64,000 bases of DNA from Leptidea sinapis (GCF_905404315.1 NC_066273.1:248001-312000), one strand, 5' to 3'. Counted from the first letter of the stretch, positions 43,410 to 55,680 are shown. Notes: a model not told the origin generated them from the sequence alone. Made by a program: numbers and translations.

Positions 43410-44785
43410 CAAGATCAAGAAGTTGTAATTGCATACTTTAACAAATCTTTATCGAAGCCCGAGAGAAACTACTGTGTAACTCGTAGGGAGTTACTTGCCG
43501 TGGTGAAGACATAACAACATTTTAAAAAGTACTTGTTGGGTCGCAAATTCCTCGTAAGGACTGATCATGCCGCCTTGAAGTGGTTACTAGAATTCAAGAA
43601 TCCGGAAGGACAAGTGGCCAGATTGATTGAGCAACTTCAAGAGTATGACGTCGAAATTGAACATCAAGGAGGAAAAACTCATGGAAACGCAGATGCTTTA
43701 TCTAGAAGACCTTGTCCGACGGAATGCAAACATTGCATTCGTCAGGAGGAAAAAAGAAAATCCAATAATCAGACTGATCAGAACAGATTCGATCGATGAG
43801 AACTGGAGCAACGATGCAATGAGGAGAGCTCAGGAAAATGAAATTGCTCGGGTTGCTCTGCCGAAAATGAGAAACCCCGAAGGGAAGGATTGCCATCTGC
43901 AACTGGTCGTTCCCAGGGAAAAGGTGAATGAGGTCCTGAGAGCTTATCACGATAATTCTTCAGGTGGACATTTGGGAATAAAAAGAACTCTCACAAAAAT
44001 TAAAGAACGATTTTACTGGTTGCATTGCCGTGATGATGTGGAAGACTGGTGTCGTAAATGCAAGAGTTGTTCATCTGTCAAAGGACCTCAGACCCGGAGC
44101 AGAGGAGCTATGAAGTTGTATAATGTTGGGGCTCCGTGGGAGAGAGTAGCTCTGGATATAACCGGACCGTTTCCAGTCACCAAAGCTGGAAACCGTTACA
44201 TAATGGTGGTGATGGACTATTTCACGAAGTGGCCGGAACATCCACAGTCGGACGGGATGGTGGAGAGGTTTAACCAAACATTGGAGCGGCATCTGGCAAA
44301 AGTAGTCGACAGTCATCAAGATAACTGGGATGAGTACATTCCACTGTATCTAATGTCGTATAGATCCGCAATACACCAGACGACTACGGTGACTCCTGCG
44401 TACGCCAATTTTGGAAGGGAATTGAAATTGCCAGCTGATTTACTCTCAGGCTGTCCACCAGATACTCCGAAAAGTATAACAGAATATGTGGATGAGTTAC
44501 GGAACAAGATGGTTGACATCTACGAGGAAATTAGAACAACTGGGCTTAAGGCAAGTGAACGGATGAAGACCCACTACGATTGAAGAGCTAAAAGTCCTAG
44601 TTTTCAAGAGGGAACCCTGATTTGGTTATACAATCCCGTAAGGCGAAAGGGGAAGTCTCCGAAACTCCAACCAAGTTGGGAGGGACCATACAAAGTTATC
44701 ACAAGGATAAATGATGTAACGCTCAGGATCCAGCGTACCCCTCGAAGTCCCCTGAAAATCGTACATGTTGATCGGGTGGCTAAGT
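43410..44785 (+). pseudogene. Gypsy pol remnant: RNase H and integrase
   Basis: Directly after the gag remnant, a short RNase H part appears (FVRTDHAALKWL-like core RTDHAALKWLLEF, then GGKTHGNADALSRRPC). The integrase follows in another frame (43627-44583): an HHCC zinc finger (HDNSSGGH with CRKCKSC), then the start of the core with DITGPFPV and DYFTKWPE. The text jumps from there to HPQSDGMVERFN, so the region holding the middle catalytic Asp is lost. A TGA at 44581 cuts off the C-terminal domain, which is still readable up to 44785. Inactive. Confidence 0.88.
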
Positions 44786-44845
44786 AGGTACTACGGAAGC
44801 AACGATGATCGGGACGATCATGTCTTAGGGGGGGGGGGGGGGCAG

Positions 44846-45446
44846 TGTTGCCTAGCAACGCTGCAACGTAAATGACGAGAGTGTCAAACTTCAAGACATT
44901 GTTAATTTCAACAGCTCCGTCAGCAATACTCGTAGCTCAGCGGAAAAGTGTTTACTTTAGACGCTGTAGACCCGGGTCCGATACCAGTGTATGGAATTTT
45001 TTGGGTTTTTGTAAAGTTAATGGAAATCTCTAGTAAGTTCAGGATCAAATCGAACAGAAAAAAAGGGAAGGAAAATGTGTAATCAGGATAAAAATAGTTA
45101 AAAGAATTTTCTAGTACAATTTAAATTTAAAGATGGAATGGGAGAATCATTTTAAAAATAGAAAAGATCCGAGGGTATATAAGCAGTACTAAGCGTGGCC
45201 TACGGCAGTTCTAGTTCTGACTCGAAGGTGTAAAGAAGAATAGAAGGAACAGAAGAAGTAGTGGATTTGTTCCAAGAAGAAGAAGATAGAAGAGACCTAG
45301 TGTTCGGTGCGGTGTGACGCGTTGAAGGTACCGCCCATAAGAGGAACAGCGGCAGACCGGCGAAGTGCAAGTTCGGAAAAGTGAACGGAAAGACTCGTTC
45401 CTATAAGCGGAGTGTTATTTCCAATCCCTAACCCACTCCCGTGTCA
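44846..45446 (+). repeat. 3' LTR of the Gypsy element
   Basis: TGTTGCCTAGCAACG to CTCCCGTGTCA. It contains the tRNA-like module with A box TAGCTCAGCGG (44933-44943) and near-B box GGTCCGATAC (44975-44984), 42 bp apart, and TATATAAG at 45176. Confidence 0.9.
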
Positions 45447-45450
45447 ATAC

Positions 45451-47149
45451 CATCAAAATAAAAATCGTGTGCAACAGTTGCAAGCGATTCAGAACTGTGA
45501 TGAAAATAAAGAACGCCATCTAGCGAAATTTTGAGGAAACTTCAAAAAATTAAATGGTTGGTCTAGAAATTTCTTTACCTGAAATTTCTTCCAAGAAAAC
45601 ACGTTGGTTCATACAAACATGCAAGCCCTTAATCTCCTTAGCGGTTGAATTTTCAAAAATTCTTGAATTAGGTAAGTACCTAATTCAAGGAATAGTTGTC
45701 CAAATTTAGTGTTTCTAGACTTCTTAGTTTCAGTTGTGCATTGATCGATTAGTCAGTCAGTTTCTGCTTTTATACACTATGGATTTTGTATACATGAATT
45801 AATAGATACATACTATGTATTAATACATACTATTTATCGCATTTGCTGTCGATACACGAAAAATTTACTTTTAATTTTGAGCAAATATAATCGCATTGTA
45901 GAATTGGGTCACCGGGTCAATGACTCAATGAACTTGAATCTTTGAACTTCAAAAAGCGATGTTGCCGTCCCGCGCGCTTCAAGTTCAAAGTCGCTGGTTG
46001 TTCATCGGACAGATTAAAAATGATGGTGCCGGCTGTTTGCTTCTCGCTTTTGCTACATATTGTGGTGACTTCAAAAGCCGAAATTGTGCATCGCTCCAGA
46101 GGTCAATGTACGTTGTCTGTACAGAGAGTTTAGTCTTTCTACATTTATTTAAATATTTATTTTGTTTGAAAATTTCACTTTTTCAATTTACAACTTTCAA
46201 TTAAATAATTATTTTTGCGTTACTTCTATGCACTAGTATTACTTATATTCAATATGCAATCCATAATGTATATATAGATAATAATTAAATAGAACTTACA
46301 TCATGCTGTGGTTGATCAGCTAACAATAATTCATTACCGTGTCTGAACATTACTTCAGTCTCTATTGCACTCTATCAAATGAATAATAATTTGCGAGCTT
46401 ATTAAAAAGTATTACAATAACGTACGTACTACTGAACTACTAATTTCAATTTTCTAATATTTGTGCAAATTTATATAAATGCTTAGCTTTTAAATGTTTG
46501 TAATACAAAATATTAAGGCTTTTCACACAGGCTAGAAAGCGGTATGAGTCCACATATTCAGTTGTTTAAATTTACAATTTATACATGCAAGATTTGCAAT
46601 CGTCTTTTAATAATTTACAAAAAAAAACTTGACACAATTTTTTGAAAACCAATCTTATAGCTATATTTACAATACCATGATTACATTTTATTTACTTTAT
46701 TTTATTCAGATTTTGTACTATTCTTAAAAATAAAGTGAATGAAGTCATATTTTATATAAGCTAATTACAATAATCGTAACTAGAATTAGATTAATTAATT
46801 ACATTGTAAAAAAATACGCAATTATTCTTATACTTTTTAGTGCACATTATATCTATTGTTGTTTTTGTAGCCGGTTGTTTTTTTGTTAAAAAAATTTATT
46901 TTATGATTTTTAGTGAATTTGAAGTACACTGTGTAGATATACTAAATTTTTCAATGCAGCAATGAACGTAAGTGCTATTTGATTACAGACAGTGTTCCGT
47001 TACTTTGTCATGGATTCCGTAATCAGAACCTAACCAAACTAACTTTGAAGTATATCCTTTCCAATAAAAAGTCTCTTCGAAGTCGGTAAAAAATAGGTTT
47101 AACACAGTGAGTTTACTTTTTTTACGCTTTCTTGTACTCTATCTTTTTT
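45451..47149. other. Intergenic, no gene supported
   Basis: AT-rich. A 63-codon frame at 45942-46133 has one hydrophobic stretch but no homologue or splice context I can name. At 46840-46890 lies text similar to the repeat ending at 56196 (TAGTGCACATTATATCTATTG). Confidence 0.4.
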
Positions 47150-47455
47150 TTACGACAAAAAGGGACGAGACGAGCAGGACGCTCAGCTCATGGTAATTGA
47201 TACGCCCTGCCCATAACAATGCAGTGCTGCTCAGGACTCTTGAGATATGAAAAAAAAAATAATGACACCACAATTGCTCTCGTCACCTAGACATAACATG
47301 TTTAGTCTCAATTGGCCAGTAATTTCACTAGCTACGACACTCTTCAGACCGAAACACAATAATGTTTACATATTACTGCTTCACGACAGAAATAGGCGCC
47401 GTTGTGGTACCCATAATCTAGCCTGCATCCTGTGCAAAGGAGCCTCCCACTGGTG
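47150..47455 (-). mobile_element. SINE family S, near full-length
   Basis: GGGACGAGACGAGCAGGACG start on this strand, then CAATGCAGTGCTGCTCAGGA and CGACAGAAATAGGCGCCGTT to CAAAGGAGCCTCCCACTGG. Confidence 0.85.
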
Positions 47456-47929
47456 AGTACTAGAAGTACAACCACTCCATCGAGAATTTTAGAGGTTTTC
47501 AGGTAACGCATTATCACTGAATATATTCAGATCAAATATGAACTTTTAAGTAACAATATAGTCTTATTCTGTTTATACTATTTTCAAAATGGTACAATAC
47601 ATTATTTTTTGATTGAATCAACGAAAAATTTCAGGAATCAGATACATCTATTTAACTTGTGTTTCGAAACGTTAACGCAAATATTTCAACTGCTATGTGT
47701 ACGCACCTTAATATGAGATACACAACTGAAATACTGTCCCAAATCACGCGATTCACCGTTTAGCAATAATATATTATTGGAATAAACATTAATTTACATG
47801 ATAACGCCAATCGATATTTCTTAGCTTATATATAATATATCACTTAATTTTCAAAGTTTATTTTCATTGACCATTCCACTAGCACTTCATACTGAAATAT
47901 AATAATTTCTATATTATTTGTTATGTTTA

Positions 47930-48250
47930 AAGTTATATCCCTGGCATCTGGGATCAATTAATAAAATTTTTGATTCCAAATTAGACCCCTGACTAATTCC
48001 AGAACGCGTTGTATAAGGATTAGATACTAACTCACCATATTTAACAAATTGTTCTCTTTGAGATAGGTAGCTTGCAAAAAGCTTTAAGCCTTTTGGCGAG
48101 AAACCCATGATCCCCAATTTGTGAATCATGACGGCGCTATCAACCCGATCGAACGCCTTCTGGAAGTATAAGTAGATGACGTCCACTTGGTTGCCTTGTT
48201 CTAATTCCCATGATATAAGATCCACAAGGTTGAGAAGGTTTGAGCTTACT
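47930..48250 (-). pseudogene. LINE reverse-transcriptase palm fragment (LINE-D)
   Basis: The minus strand reads ISWELEQGNQVDVIYLYFQK then AFDRVDSAVMIHKLGIMGFS and a GISQGSN motif before breaking off. This covers the first catalytic Asp region (YFQKAFDRVD, with the usual D of the LDFSKAFD motif replaced by Y) up to the start of the next motif. It belongs to none of the other families here. Confidence 0.75.
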
Positions 48251-48267
48251 GATCGTCGTGGGAGAAA

Positions 48268-48410
48268 CCCGTGGGTACCTTCAAAAAAAGAACACCTTGT
48301 TTAAGGACCAGCAACGCTCCTGTGATTCCATTGGTGTTGCAAAAGAATATAGGCATCGGTGATCACTTAAGAACAGCTGACCCGTACGCTCATTTATCCT
48401 CCATTTCCAA
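48268..48410 (+). mobile_element. LINE-A 3' fragment
   Basis: GTGGGTACCTTCAAAAAAAG, CAACGCTCCTGTGATTCC and GACCCGTACGCTCATTTATC landmarks. It abuts the left arm of the 78-bp inverted repeat. Confidence 0.75.
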
Positions 48411-49117
48411 TTTTAATGAACATTACAAATATTATTTTATCTTTCACATGTATTTCTGTTCTTAACGTTAAATTCTATGTTAATAATTATATGCATCAAC
48501 GGTAAGATCAAATTTTAAAAGAAAGATGAAAAAAAAATACACAAATCAGAAAAAGGGAAGATGTGCACCTTTTAAAGCAATATATATAGAAGCAACTTTA
48601 ATTAAAAAAAGCCAAGTCACTGATTATCTGGATACGATCACTCAGAGTTAAGGATGATTATTTACATTACAGTTTTTGGGATAAAAAATTTGATGGCCAA
48701 CTATACCAAAATAAGCAACTTAACTACAAGTTAACACTATTATTATTTGTAACGAATATTCTATTTGTTTTTCTGGTTTAATAATATGGGATAAAAGTAC
48801 TTTATTATCTATAAAATATTTCAAATTATTTACATATGACTTAATAATTAAAAACGCTATTTATATAAATAAAAATAAAATAAAACGTAAATAATCCAAC
48901 AAAATTAATTAATTACAAATAGAAAATATCATTAAGATCGCTATCGGCAGGTAAGGTGCCCATGAAGCTGGCAACGTTAAAAGTACTTAATTTACATTGT
49001 TAAATGGTAAAACTTTCATCTTTTATTATTATTTATCGCAATTATTAACATAGAATTTAACGTTAAGAACAGAAATACATGTGAAAGATAAAATAATATT
49101 TGTAATGTTCATTAAAA
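48411..49117. repeat. Perfect 78-bp inverted repeat with 551-bp spacer
   Basis: 48411-48488 (TTTTAATGAACATTACAAAT ... TATGTTAATAATT) is the exact reverse complement of 49040-49117. The spacer is AT-rich, with no coding region. It could be a young foldback element or an inverted duplication. Confidence 0.85.
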
Positions 49118-49738
49118 TATTGTTATATATGTATAAATATATGTTGAGCTTCTGAAATGTTAAACGATGTATCCACAATGGACTATTACATCCAAACCAT
49201 CAAATGTGAAAACCCATATTCACGCCATAAAACTTTATAGCTAATAAATTTGAAGTATTGAAAGCCATAACTTCGATAGCGTGAAATGTTTCTATTATTA
49301 CTCTATTTCTAAATATATTTATTTTGTTATGAGTACGAGAATTTCGGAATAAAGGGACGAAATAATAATATCCCTTTACATAAATATGTAAGATATTAGA
49401 AGAAAAATTTGGATTACAGACACAATAATGACATTCCTGCCGAGGTAATGGATTTTGGCGTAAGGTTGTAACACAGTAAGCAGTAATGCCCGGTTTCTAT
49501 AAACAAAAAGTAAATGAAGGGTTCCATAGCAGCAAGTAGCATAATAGAAAAAGTCCTTGTAGTTCATTGTAACTTTAATCGATGTTCTAATAATAGTGTA
49601 TTTTTTTAATTAAAATTATTGATAAGTAAACATTATAATTAGGTACCTAAATAATGGAAGTTAGATTTAACTATAAATGAGCCCATATAGGCTAGTGATA
49701 GCTAAATAAGCTAATATTATAAACTACTACTTACTCGA
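49118..49738. other. Intergenic, no gene supported
   Basis: AT-rich. A 63-codon minus-strand frame (49376-49567) has hydrophobic stretches but no recognisable motif. Confidence 0.35.
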
Positions 49739-50200
49739 TCTCGATCGAACCGGTGGAAGTTTGCGTGGTAATGTACATTATATATTTTTTTAGTTTTATC
49801 ATTCTCTTATCTTAGAAGTTACAGGGGACACACATTTTACCACTTTGGACTTGTCTCTCGCGGAAACTATTCAATTTAGAAAAAAGTTATATAAGAAATC
49901 TCAATATCATTTTTGAAGACCTACCCATAGATAATGGGCTTGATGAAAAAAAAAATCTGAGTTTCAGTTCTAAGTATGGGGAAACCCCAAAATTTATTAT
50001 ATATTTCTATTTTTGTGTGAAAATTTTAATGCGGTTCGCAGAAGAATACTTTTACGTTTCAACAGTATAGTTCTAAATGCTTCGGAAAAAGAGGCTGTGA
50101 CATACACGGACAGACAGACAGAGAGATATGACGAATCTTATCTCATATTTACTACGCGACGTATTTCAACACTGTTTCAATAAATACCAACCGTAATGGG
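49739..50200. repeat. Interspersed repeat of unknown type
   Basis: Includes CGATCGAACCGGTGGAAGTT, CACACATTTTACCACTTTGG and GACAGACAGACAGAGAGATA, which I recognise as a widespread insect repeat family. Single copy here, ends not defined. Confidence 0.45.
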
Positions 50201-50809
50201 CTATCACCAACGTATGAGAGGGATACCGTTAAAATCAATAAGACATTATTCTAGATATGTGAAACGAATGATTTTAGCGTTTCTATAACATTTTCTACCG
50301 TCAGAACAATATAAAATTTACCTGTTTTTTAGTTTAAAATAACCGTTCATATTCGGGTGATTAGTAAAAATAAAATATTTATTTGTTGCCAAAATACAAT
50401 TTTGCTTAAAATTACTCTCGACCTCCAATCTAGGATAGCCCGTGACATAGGTGTCAGTCTCTTCCCAGTTGTACTATGTAAAATGTCAAAGAATACAAAC
50501 ATCAACATATTTTAAGGTGACTAACATTTAGCAATGGTGGTTATGCAAATAATGATGACATCAATAACAATTTATAAAATTGTTTCAAATTCTAAAATAA
50601 TTTCGTTTGTGTGTCGTGTGTTGTGTGTGCGTGCGTGTTTGTGAAATAGAAAAATAACAAATTAATACTGAGATGTTTTCCACAATATATATATTACTGG
50701 TTTCAACCCGCGAATTTGTGCGCGTGCAATAGTTACTTTATGCAGCATTTTTTATTTTTTATTATGCTCACTTTGCAAATAATACACTACAAAATGCTGT
50801 GGTTAATAC

Positions 50810-51150
50810 ATTTTTAAAAGCAACCAACTATAGAACTTTCACCCCCCATTTTCATCCCCACACAGGTCTCAATTTTAAAAACGCTACAACAAATATTTAT
50901 TTATTTCTTATCAAATGCCTCAATACAAATTTTCAGGGTGTTATCTTCAATAATGCTAACGATAACAAAATACATACAAGTTTTCAACCACTATTTCAAC
51001 CCCGCCAAGCCATTTATTCGTGATAAAATTATGTCCTTTCCCAAGCTCTTGTCCATCTCTAATAAATTTCATCAAAATCGGTTCGGTGGTTTAGGGGTGA
51101 AAGCGTAACAAACAAACATACATTCATATTTATAATATTTGTAGGGATAT
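50810..51150. repeat. Interspersed repeat with ATCAAAATCGGTTC motif
   Basis: TTTCATCAAAATCGGTTCGG followed by TTAGGGGTGAAAGCGTAACA and AACAAACATACATTC resembles a common insect repeat end. Class not determined. Confidence 0.4.
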
Positions 51151-51837
51151 AAGACAATAATTATTAACATGTGGGTAACCGCTTGGTTTTTCACAACACC
51201 CGATCTATTTGCATCGCAACGCCAACAAAATAAAAACAAAGTACTTTATGATATGGTGGAATTTTTTATTCTGTATTACAAAATTTGGATATGGAAAAAA
51301 GAAAGAATTACAACGATATTAGAACTTATCAGTAAACAATTAAACTTAATTTACATTGTAATAACAGCCACACGCATTCATTTGTCAAACTCCAGTAAAT
51401 ACATGTTTATTTTGACGTATTATTGACTTCGCCCTACTTACTGCAATTAGAGTACACTAGAAGACAAAATAAAAAGGAACGCACAAATTTGGTTTTGAAT
51501 ACTTACTGAACCAACTATTGCACTTAATTCAGTTTTTATAACTAACTCATAATCAAAGTAAAAGTCAAATAAACTTTATTCAATCAGGCTTAAATAAAGC
51601 GCTTTTGAATCGTCGCTACAAATATTTCTTACAACTTATTTCTTAAACATACAACAAACTCAAAAATTAGTTTGTAAGGTGCTGCATTCAGACAAAATCG
51701 TTGTTTTTCAAAAGCTCAAAATTTCAGAGCCGCTTAGCACTGCAATTGCGCTTGTCACTGAGATGTGACACAATACATATGCTTGCAATATGCACACTGA
51801 GGTGCGGTTGCATCATATTAGCTGTTTTAGTAAGGCA

Positions 51838-51975
51838 TTAAAGGCATTTATTTTCTCAAAATTGATTCCTTTAGAATTATTATTGATGTCATTTCTAATA
51901 TACTAGATACTAATACCGCTTCGGAAACAAATGGCGCTCTGAGAGAAAAGAAGCGGCGCAAGTAACTCTTACAGC
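51838..51975. repeat. Repeat R2, uninterrupted copy
   Basis: AAAGGCATTTATTTTCTCAA through ATGGCGCTCTGAGAGAAAAG; the same repeat is split by LINE-A copy 3 at 28470/31097. Confidence 0.55.
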
Positions 51976-52649
51976 ATTCTTTTTTTGCGCTCTTTTTAAC
52001 GAAATATATACTACTGTACTGTCATTGCTATTGGTATAAAATAATCATAATCTAGTCCCAGGCTAAGGCTCACTTTGTTATTCAGCTGTGGATTTACGAC
52101 AGAGTAGAGACAGGATTAAGTCAAATTTAACGTTAACAGTAACGCTGAATTTAACATAGACTGCGTTATGTGTTGCACCATCGTATGACTTGGCATAGTT
52201 AAAGTCATAAATTTAATTATCATACTGGTATATTTTGGGGCAACACTTTGTCCGCAAGTGTATTTGTGATCCAAGTCCAATATAAATTCATATAATGAAA
52301 ACATTGTAACGTAACTCACATGTGTACTTGTATTCTATGATATTGAACATTACATTATATTTCTTCATTTATCGTACAAATCGACATACTTTGAACTATT
52401 TCAATTGAAAAGTAATAATTGAAAATCCTGAATAAATGAGTTTTTACGATTGTTCGCGTAAAATTTTGTTTGGAGCTAAACTGTCTGGTGTCTTTCCTGT
52501 TTCTGGCCTCTTAAATAAGGATGGGAAACAATCTCGGTATAGCTTTACGTTAATGTAATTTTTACGTTAATATATTTCTATCACTATAGCTTTAAAGATA
52601 TCCTCGCCCGCCACGTATCGTGTATTCAAATTCATTTATGTAAGATTAT
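51976..52649. other. Intergenic, no feature seen
   Basis: Nothing supportable; a (TGTA) microsatellite follows at about 52725-52750. Confidence 0.4.
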
Positions 52650-52654
52650 TCGAC

Positions 52655-52720
52655 GCCTTAATAATATTGGCAACGCTCTTGTGATACCTCTGGTGCTAGA
52701 AGAGACTATGGGCCGCGTTG
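52655..52720 (+). mobile_element. LINE-A 3' scrap
   Basis: GGCAACGCTCTTGTGATACC and CTGGTGCTAGAAGAGACTAT match the LINE-A 3' region. Confidence 0.6.
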
Positions 52721-52859
52721 ATATATGTAGCTATGTATGTATGTATGTACGCTCTATGCATCATATTTGATAGGATATAATGCAATAGTCAGATATTTAT
52801 TCGAATACAACTTAACTTAGTAGGAGCAAACATCTCTTAAACCCACTAGGTGATTGTGC

Positions 52860-53405
52860 CTGTTGTATGCTTGTCTTTGCTGCAAATATAAATAATAGAG
52901 CCACATATATTAATCTTTATAAAACCCTTGTGCAGTCTCAGTTGGAATATACGTGTCCAATCTGGAATCCCCATTATGCTATATATTACCCACAACTGGA
53001 GGCTGTTCAAAAGAAATTCTTGCGTATTTCAAACTATCGTATGAATGGGAATACAATTTACTTTCACTTTGCCAAAGACGTCACTTATCAAGTGACGTCT
53101 TTGTCAACTTACGAAAAATATGTGTGAATGAACTAACTTGTCCTGAACTTAGCGAGGTTTTGCCATTCAATGTTCCTGCCAGGTCTTTACGCACGCACAG
53201 AACCACGCATTGTGAAAAATACTATATACTCTCTTTGTTACGAATTGGTCTTTTTCAAAAAACTGTAGATTGTGAGGATTACGGCAAAGGCTATATTTGT
53301 TTAATTCAAATAAATGTTATGGACAAGCATCTGAAGCGCTTAAGTTTATTAAATTACTTTCCCGTTAAATTAAGGAAAACCTACATACCCGTAATCGAGG
53401 AGTAG
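52860..53405 (+). mobile_element. LINE-C-like reverse-transcriptase C-terminus
   Basis: Reads TYINLYKTLVQSQLEYTCPI then WNPHYAIYYPQLEAVQKKFL, like LINE-C at 38.7 kb (SQLEY-PIW-P). A 31-bp hairpin at 53072-53102 disrupts it, and the frame then shifts to 52953-53405 (ICVNELTCPELSEVLPFNVP). Confidence 0.75.
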
Positions 53406-54083
53406 AAGCAGATGTTATTAATAAAAAAATCTTTTTTTTGCAGGTTTGTCTGCATTTCACCGTACACTGTATTTTGCGGATTATCTTTTACAATGCAATT
53501 ATGCTGTTTGGGTCTACACTTGAGTGATAGTCTTCGCATTTCGGACAGAATAAGAGATACAGGTTTTACAAAAATATTGGTATTTGAACAAAATTTATGT
53601 TATTGAATAATCATATAGTTTTCCAGATGGTTAAACGACTATCTGAGTTAGGGTAAAAGTTAATGATAAGGGCTTATAACACTTGAAATTAGCTTTTAAA
53701 CTTGCGCGGAAGCTTTCAACTCGTGCTTGTTGGTATGCAAAAATAACTTATTAAAAAAATATTTCGAGACTATCAAATATCTTCTGTCGTGTACGTTAAA
53801 AATAATACACACATCCAAAAAGTCTGAGCAACATGCATGATATTACAAATTTACCATTTATATTAATTAATTTCTAAGTCTTTATTCACTCAAAGTGCAT
53901 AGGTATATAAACTTTTTTGTTATTGATGACATACTGGCTGGTTGTAAAAAATATGTATTGTTTTTTTTTATAAAATGAAATGAAAGGGAATTTGTTTGAA
54001 TATAAGTGCGTTTTTATTGCTACGTTTAGTCTTGATTTTATAATTTTACCAACCATATAAATAAAGTTAGCGACAAAATTAAA
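53406..54083. other. Intergenic, no gene supported
   Basis: AT-rich with no recognised element. Confidence 0.4.
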
Positions 54084-55195
54084 TTGTTAGATATTCTTTA
54101 CGTCATGGTGCGACGTCATTTGGCGGCAAATGAAATGCAAAGAGCTGTAGGGATGTTGCAAGCGGGAAGGCATGAAGGTTTGGCATTCATAGAAGTGTTA
54201 TTTGTCGTCTTTGGCAGCGCTACAATAATACAAGGGAACCCGCTGAATAGCATTCAGACCTTAAAAGGAGTACAACTACTCGGCAAGACCGGTACATACA
54301 ACTGACTGCAAGACGCCAGCCGATGTTAACCGCTCGAGCGATAAGTTTGAGGCTACAAAATTCAAGTGGTGTTGATGTAAGTCCCCAAACTGTGCGAAAT
54401 CGACTACGGCCTACGAGCTCGACGCCCAATTAGGTGCCCACCGATACGTCACGGAAATCGCGATCATCGAAATGAATGCTGTACAGAATGCGGAACATGT
54501 ACCCAGGAACAATGGGATAAAATTATGTTTTCCGATGAGTCGCGATTCAGGTTTAGACATCAGGTCTAACCACAACAACAACAACAACAACAACAACAAG
54601 AAGGGTGCGAGTGTACCGTCGGCCCGGAAATACTGAAAGGCTCAGGTGCATTCACGAAGTTCATCCATACAGCGGCTCAACAGCTGTGATGGTATGGGCG
54701 GGTATTATGAAGAACAGGCAAACTGAGCTCGTTTTTGTAAATGGAAACATGAACGCTGAAAATTACGTTGAGGATATTCTCAGACCTTATGTCCATCCAT
54801 TTGCACAAACCTTTGGGTCCAAATTTACGTTAATGTATGACAATGCGCGTTCACATACAGCTCGGCGAACCAGTAAATACTTCGAACGGAGAACGTCCGG
54901 GTATTGCCCTGTCCTGCACAATTGCCACACCTCAACCCCATTGAGCACGCATGGAACATGCTCCAGAGACGTGTTTTGAAGGACTTGGACAGAGTGACAA
55001 CCACCCAACAGCTGAAAGATTTGCTACAATTCCATTGGGAGCGAATACCCCAAGATGACATAAACAGTGTCATTAATTCAATAAATAATCTTGCTGACAA
55101 GTTCTGTATAGCAGAGGAAGCCATACTTTGTATTAAATTATCCTATTATTTCACAATAAATTTACTGTCTTTAGAAATTTCATTTTGTTAAAAAA
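54084..55195 (+). pseudogene. Tc1-like transposase, decayed, with AAC expansion
   Basis: A cut-and-paste transposase of the Tc1 clade. The N-terminal HTH part is scrambled over several frames (54084-54540). The catalytic half at 54605-54979 has YSGSTAVMVWAGIMK, the NYVEDILRPYV stretch and the second Asp in LMYDNARSHTA. A frame shift leads to 54904-55191 with LPHLNPIEHAWNML, holding the third acidic residue (E, DD34E type). A run of AAC units at 54567-54598 replaces the loop before VRVYRRPGN. Terminal repeats were not found. Confidence 0.82.
54567..54600 (+). repeat. (AAC)n microsatellite in the transposase
   Basis: About eleven AAC units within the Tc1-like coding region, just before GAAGGGTGCGAGTGTACCG. 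Confidence 0.85.
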
Positions 55196-55432
55196 ATGTT
55201 AAGATGCTAATGTAACTTAGTTTCTGCAGTATATTCTAATATTGTTAATTTCTGATTATTTTTAAAAGAACTTATAAAGCCAACAGCTGTTATTTTTAAA
55301 TCATAGGACCTTTAAAATATTATTTAAAAATAAAATACAATGTTATAATGGTTTTGATCTGTGTATATTCCTAACATGATATCTTGCCGCTAGCTCTTAC
55401 TTCATTTGTATTGGTCCTTTCACATTCACTTT

Positions 55433-55680
55433 TTTTATGGAATAGGAGGACAAACGAGCGTACGGGTCACCTGGTGTTAAGTGATCACCGCCGCCCACAT
55501 TCTCTTGCAACACCAGAGGAATCACAAGAGCGTTGCCGGCCTTTAAGGAAGGTGTACGCGCTTTTTATGAAGGTACCCATGTCGTATCGTCCCGGAAACA
55601 CCGCACAAGGAAGCTCATTCCACAGCTTTTTTTAGTACGAGGGAGAAAGCTCCTTGAAAACCGCACTGACATCCAGATCA
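55433..55680 (-). mobile_element. LINE-A 3' fragment
   Basis: Close match to the LINE-A 3' end (GGAATAGGAGGACAAACGAG, GTGATCACCGCCGCCCACAT, GTACCCATGTCGTATCGTCC); 5' truncated. Confidence 0.85.

Larger units (their letters stand above)
41453..45446 (+). mobile_element. Ty3/Gypsy LTR retrotransposon, defective
   Basis: Two LTRs (41453-42051 and 44846-45446) flank gag and part of pol. A 4-bp target duplication ATAC borders the element (41449-41452, 45447-45450). A primer-binding-site candidate follows the 5' LTR (TTGGTGTCAGAAGTGGGA), and a purine tract with about 16 G precedes the 3' LTR. Protease, most of the reverse transcriptase and the centre of the integrase core are deleted, so the copy is non-autonomous. 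The LTRs differ by substitutions and a 19-bp indel, so it is not very recent. No env-like frame. Confidence 0.92.

Noticed and set aside
44826..44842. A G-run as a G-quadruplex or regulatory element
   Set aside because: It lies directly before the 3' LTR and is most simply the element's purine primer tract, slipped to about 16 G.
45942..46133. A small secreted-protein gene
   Set aside because: 63 codons with one hydrophobic stretch, no homology I recognise, and no supporting splice or promoter signals.
49376..49567. A minus-strand membrane-protein exon
   Set aside because: Hydrophobic but without any receptor motif or matching splice phases; likely chance in AT-rich DNA.
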